Origin: Saccharofermentans sp.
Lineage (GTDB): Bacteria > Bacillota > Clostridia > Saccharofermentanales > Saccharofermentanaceae
DNA length: 55,163 nt
Direction of reading: 5' to 3'
NCBI GenBank assembly: GCA_024403695.1
Contig: JAKSRI010000019.1
Coordinates: forward strand, 1-55,163
Below, piece after piece: positions 52,606 to 55,163 of the stretch (within the stretch, counting starts at the first letter, position 1; the number at the start of each line of letters is the position of its first letter). Under the pieces are notes generated by a model. The model was not told the origin of the DNA and did not search any database. It was given only the letters and a program-made list of their open reading frames with translations. A program made the position numbers and the translations under genes.

Positions 52606-52682
52606 TTGTGGCGGCAGATTGCCACCTAGCTCGTCAGTTTGGCATGTTTTTGACGAGGCAACTGGCAATTTCACAGCCACAA
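52606..52682. repeat. Triple nested palindrome downstream of trxA
   Basis: Three 7-bp arm pairs lie one inside another: TTGTGGC (52606) / GCCACAA (52676), ATTGCCA (52618) / TGGCAAT (52663), CTCGTCA (52630) / TGACGAG (52651). The intervening spacers are 5-6 bases. The right outer arm overlaps the first 24-bp direct repeat. No T-run follows, so it is not a plain terminator. Confidence 0.8.
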
Positions 52683-52896
52683 GTAATAAAACCGCCAAGT
52701 TATAATTCCGCCAGTACCAAAAATCGCTCTGACAGTACCAAATTCACTCAAAAATGGTACTCGGTTTGGTACTGTATCGCTCAGTACCAAAAATAGCATT
52801 TTCAGTACCATTAGCAAGCCAAAATGGTACCCGGTTTGGTACTGGGCGCTAACTGACCGCTAATTAAACAATCACAAGTAATAAAACCGCCAAGTT
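52678..52896. repeat. 24-bp direct repeats bracketing two 70-bp GTACC palindromic units
   Basis: CACAAGTAATAAAACCGCCA plus AGTT occurs at 52678-52701 and again, identical, at 52873-52896. Between them two 70-bp units (52712-52781, 52782-52851) each show outer arms CAGTACCAAA / TTTGGTACTG and inner arms AGTACCA / TGGTACT (unit 1; GTACCA / TGGTAC in unit 2). The units share both ends but differ in the middle. Confidence 0.85.
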
Positions 52897-52936
52897 TTCG
52901 ATATAAATTTAACTCGCGCAGATTAAAAATAACCCT

Positions 52937-53023
52937 ATGAGCACGCCTAAGAAATTTGAGAAGGATCTGACGCAGGGAAATATCTTCAAAGAACTGATTT
53001 TCTTCGCTATTCCGCTGATTTTT
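52937..53023 (+). pseudogene. Truncated start of a MATE-family transporter gene
   Basis: From ATG 52937, 29 codons read MSTPKKFEKDLTQGNIFKEL and then IFFAIPLIF. The DLTQGNIFKELIFFAIPL phrase is the usual N-terminus of one MATE subfamily, where the first span should follow. Here the frame instead runs into T-rich sequence and the GTTGCC palindromic array at 53036. No continuation of the transporter is present downstream, so only the first exon-like stub of the gene remains. It is distinct from the intact MATE gene at 28832. Confidence 0.7.
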
Positions 53024-53035
53024 TGTTTTTTGCTT

Positions 53036-53170
53036 AAAAGTTGCCGTGTGAGTTGCCATAGTGTGGCAACTTTCACGGCAATTTTTCTTAAATTTGGTCC
53101 GAAAAGGGGCAAAAAGTCAAAAAGTTACCGTCATACTTGCCATAGCGTGGCAACTTTCACGGCAACTTTT
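53036..53170. repeat. 84-bp tandem repeat of nested palindromes (GTTGCC family)
   Basis: Two units are set 84 bases apart. Unit 1: outer AAAAGTTGCCGTG (53036-53048) / CACGGCAATTTTT (53074-53086), inner AGTTGCCA (53051) / TGGCAACT (53064) with a five-base loop. Unit 2: outer AAAAGTTACCGT (53120) / ACGGCAACTTTT (53159), inner TTGCCA (53137) / TGGCAA (53148). The array abuts the truncated MATE start. Confidence 0.85.
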
Positions 53171-53209
53171 ATAGGGGAGCGGGTTATGTGGCAGAGGGTC
53201 TAAGGACGA

Positions 53210-53407
53210 TTACTCCTTAGCTTCCTCCTTCTCGAGTGCGGATGCCCAGAGAGCGATGTTGGTGAACATAAAAGTCATTGGTGTGAATGCGATTCTCATG
53301 CCTGTTCTGATGGATGTGATTACCTCGAGTGCTGAGAAGATGCAAGCCAGTGTAAGTACTACCATAAGAGCCTTCTTGCTTGAAATTACCTTGAAAAATG
53401 TCTTCAT
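53210..53407 (-). CDS. Small membrane protein of unknown function
   Basis: This is a 65-residue protein with two hydrophobic segments (about 12-28 and 37-55), a basic start and an acidic end (EKEEAKE). GTGAGGACA precedes the ATG by a good distance. I recognise no family. It diverges from the 61-residue gene at 53632 across a nested palindrome. Confidence 0.65.
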   Translation of the reverse strand: MKTFFKVISSKKALMVVLTLACIFSALEVITSIRTGMRIAFTPMTFMFTNIALWASALEKEEAKE

Positions 53408-53471
53408 AATTGTGTCCTCACTTTCGATGTGTTCGTGTGTTTTGTTTTATGGCTATATCTTACTAGCCGGA

Positions 53472-53533
53472 GCGGGGACAAAAAATCGAAGTGTCTTACA
53501 GTGAACTTACAGTTTTGTAAGATATGTCCCCGC
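53472..53533. repeat. Nested palindrome between divergent small membrane-protein genes
   Basis: The outer arms GCGGGGACA (53472-53480) / TGTCCCCGC (53525-53533) enclose the inner arms TCTTACA (53494-53500) / TGTAAGA (53516-53522). It could be an operator or a structured leader of either gene. Confidence 0.7.
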
Positions 53534-53631
53534 ATCTCGGTTTTACACAAAGCTATTTGCCCCCAATGGATAAAAAACGCGCCGCGCAATAATGTTTAAT
53601 GTAAGTGCGATAAAAGGTTAGGAGGGGACGT

Positions 53632-53817
53632 ATGAAAAAGCATTTTCCAAGCATCTTAACAGCAGTAATTGTTATCTTGTATATTTTCTTTCCGGATTTT
53701 TTACCTGGCCCGCTGGACGATTTGGCGGTGGCCATCATTGGAGCAATAATTAATACGCGCTTAGCGGCGAAGAATTCAGAGGCGAAGAATTCAGAGGATT
53801 CTGAGAATACAATATAA
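53632..53817 (+). CDS. Small membrane protein with DUF1232-like core
   Basis: This is a 61-residue protein with a hydrophobic stretch followed by FFPDFLPGPLDDLAVAI. The PDxxPGxxDDL pattern resembles the core of the YkvA/DUF1232 family, here reduced to a minimal form. The C-terminus has a short duplicated AKNSE segment. The AGGAGGGGACGT region upstream is a strong ribosome binding site. The function is unknown. Confidence 0.6.
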   Translation: MKKHFPSILTAVIVILYIFFPDFLPGPLDDLAVAIIGAIINTRLAAKNSEAKNSEDSENTI

Positions 53818-53820
53818 GAA

Positions 53821-53853
53821 AATGAGTTGTCTCAAATCGAGAGGCAACTCATT
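53821..53853. terminator. Possible terminator between convergent genes
   Basis: AATGAGTTG (53821-53829) pairs with CAACTCATT (53845-53853), with CTC/GAG inside. The T-run after it is weak. Confidence 0.5.
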
Positions 53854-53866
53854 GTATATTTAGATT

Positions 53867-54721
53867 TTATTCATCAATAGTCATATCGCCTGTTTGCACA
53901 TCAATCGTAATAGAGAAGTCGTGGTTAGATGACAAATATTCGTTTAGGTAAAATGTTCGTTTTTTGTCAGCTGTGTTAGTTACGGATATATATGCAGGCC
54001 AATAGTTATAAGAAATATCTATAATAGAGTGTGAGTTTTCAGGGGTGAGGCTTCGTGCGCTCCATAATCCAAATATGGCTGTACCCTCGTCACCGTCGTG
54101 AAGCAAACTCATAAAGAAAGTGTCCTTCTCTTCGGCACTAAGATCCTCGTAGTTTGTTAGGGAAAGATCCATTGTAATAAACCCATCTTTCCATGAATCG
54201 TATTCGGATTCGCCACCCCAGTCAGGTTCGATTGGGCTTTCGAAACCACCACCACAGTAGTAAATGCTAGCGCACATATTCATGGTTTTTTTCTGCTGAC
54301 GTGACATGCCCTCTTCGCCAGTGCCATAGGCATCGAGATCATAATCGTAAATGCTATATAATTCGCATGTTTTATCAAGTTTCTTAGAATGAATAGTAAC
54401 TACTTCCTTATATTCCAGGTCATTATATGAGACACAAAATGCTTTATCCTTAGGTGTGACAGTAAGTGTCTCGATAACTTCACCATTGCCATTGTACAAA
54501 GTTAGCTCATCATTCTCGTTGGTATTGTAATCTCGTTCTTTGATGATGATATAAATGTTGTGGTTTTCTTCGATGACACCCATCTTATTCTTTATCTGAG
54601 TTTGTTCCTCAGGACTTCTCGTAATATAGATAATTGTAAATATGCCTGCAATCACTATCGCGGCTAGGATAACGATTAGCGGGATGAATTTCTTTTTCAA
54701 TCTAGATTCTTTCTCTTCCAT
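53867..54721 (-). CDS. Membrane-anchored extracytoplasmic protein of unknown function
   Basis: This is a 284-residue protein with a basic start, one membrane span (about 12-33) and a long external part rich in Tyr, Asp and Thr, including CGGGFESPIEPDWGGESEYDSW. No lipobox and no known enzyme motif are seen. GAGGGGATT precedes the ATG. The gene resembles fast-evolving surface proteins. Confidence 0.65.
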   Translation of the reverse strand: MEEKESRLKKKFIPLIVILAAIVIAGIFTIIYITRSPEEQTQIKNKMGVIEENHNIYIIIKERDYNTNENDELTLYNGNGEVIETLTVTPKDKAFCVSYNDLEYKEVVTIHSKKLDKTCELYSIYDYDLDAYGTGEEGMSRQQKKTMNMCASIYYCGGGFESPIEPDWGGESEYDSWKDGFITMDLSLTNYEDLSAEEKDTFFMSLLHDGDEGTAIFGLWSARSLTPENSHSIIDISYNYWPAYISVTNTADKKRTFYLNEYLSSNHDFSITIDVQTGDMTIDE

Positions 54722-54815
54722 AATCCCCTCTATTAATTCGAACTTGATATAGCGTATATTATTATCTATTCAGCTGTTGCCTGTAAATAATATATTGATA
54801 CTCACTACAAATGCA

Positions 54816-54844
54816 TTGAAATAGCAATGATATAGCATTACAAT
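54816..54844 (+). promoter_or_regulatory. Promoter of the RelB/DinJ-like antitoxin gene
   Basis: TTGAAA (54816-54821), a 17-base spacer and TACAAT (54839-54844) lie about 50 bases before the start. Confidence 0.7.
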
Positions 54845-54892
54845 CTATGTATATATTAGTGCATAAATGCGACTACGTATGTGGAGGAATAT

Positions 54893-55163
54893 ATGGCAAG
54901 CACAATTCAGTTAAGAGTAGACGACGAATTGAAGAAGAAAGCAGATGAGTTGTTTGATGATCTAGGAATGGATACAACTACTGCTATAAGAATGTTTTTG
55001 AAGCAGGCAATTGCGGTCAATGGCCTCCCATTCGAGGTGAAAAGGGGAACAGCCAGTCCGTATGTGGCTATGTCAGAGTCCGAAATGATGGCTAAGCTGG
55101 AATCATCACGTGAGCAGGCAGCAAGAGGAATGTATAAAGAAGCATCTGCAGTATCACGTGAAA
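54893..55163 (+). CDS. RelB/DinJ-family antitoxin (partial at window edge)
   Basis: The frame is open from the ATG at 54893 to the window end (90 codons). STIQLRVDDELKKKADELFD followed by LGMDTTTAIRMFLKQAI is the ribbon-helix-helix domain of RelB/DinJ antitoxins, which bind DNA and neutralise a RelE/YafQ-type RNase. GTGGAGGAAT gives the ribosome binding site. The toxin gene would be expected just beyond the window. Confidence 0.88.
   Translation, partial: MASTIQLRVDDELKKKADELFDDLGMDTTTAIRMFLKQAIAVNGLPFEVKRGTASPYVAMSESEMMAKLESSREQAARGMYKEASAVSRE

Noticed and set aside
52606..53170. Integron attC sites or a CRISPR array
   Set aside because: The nested arms recall attC, but GTTRRRY/RYYYAAC core sites are missing and no integrase is nearby. 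Repeats are too few and too long-spaced, with no cas genes, for CRISPR.

Overview
The window is a contiguous stretch of bacterial chromosome with moderately low GC, strong AGGAGG-type ribosome binding sites and many start/stop overlaps of the TAATG type. The ribosomal-protein order, the L10 leader, a T-box, a Dlt-like operon, a PflX-type radical SAM protein and several membrane-protein families fit a Clostridia member, most likely a Lachnospiraceae (Butyrivibrio/Pseudobutyrivibrio-like). The family assignment is an inference from gene content.

Layout. 1-3217: the end of purC, then hisH-hisA-hisF/hisI-hisE, a histidine operon tail in which HisF and HisI are one polypeptide. 3225-6917: rpmG-secE-nusG-rplK-rplA, an L10 leader with terminator, rplJ-rplL. 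6977-7053: tRNA-Met. 7217-11325: a three-gene operon of a MotA/TolQ-like channel, a MotB-like membrane protein carrying Cna-B-like extracellular repeats and a second membrane anchor, and a Wzz/BY-kinase. This is the best candidate in the window for an undescribed system, a proton-driven surface machine. 11391-16121: tRNA-Glu, a C39-like lipoprotein that lacks the usual cysteine, and a heterodimeric ABC exporter. 16117-18810: a repeat-bearing hairpin, an XRE regulator, a CYTH phosphatase and a radical SAM protein. 18899-26596: purF followed by a transglutaminase-like protein and a Dlt-like set (ligase, carrier, MBOAT, SGNH-like protein, lipoprotein). 26659-27656: rplM-rpsI. 27734-33868: YeiH and MATE transporters, a TetR regulator with tandem palindromes, then a flippase-PssA-Psd-deformylase lipid operon. 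33872-35823: an isoleucine T-box controlling ilvA, then ridA. 36175-39529: an AraC regulator divergent from a GH3 glucosidase. 39637-46896: tandem paralogous membrane proteins, a flavoprotein, a lipoprotein, an NSS transporter and two small proteins. 47007-52576: an AEC carrier, a D-2-hydroxyacid dehydrogenase, AzlCD, an S24-like regulator, a TspO-like protein and thioredoxin. 52577-53209 is a gene-poor island of palindromic repeats that contains a truncated MATE start. The right end holds small membrane proteins and the start of a RelB/DinJ antitoxin.

The most striking non-coding theme is a set of intergenic tandem repeats near 35974, 48015, 52712 and 53036, with single-copy relatives near 52606 and 53472. 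At most of these loci a short word appears as word-spacer-word-loop-inverse-spacer-inverse, but the word itself differs from locus to locus. The architecture is shared while the sequence is not. I know of no named element that behaves this way.
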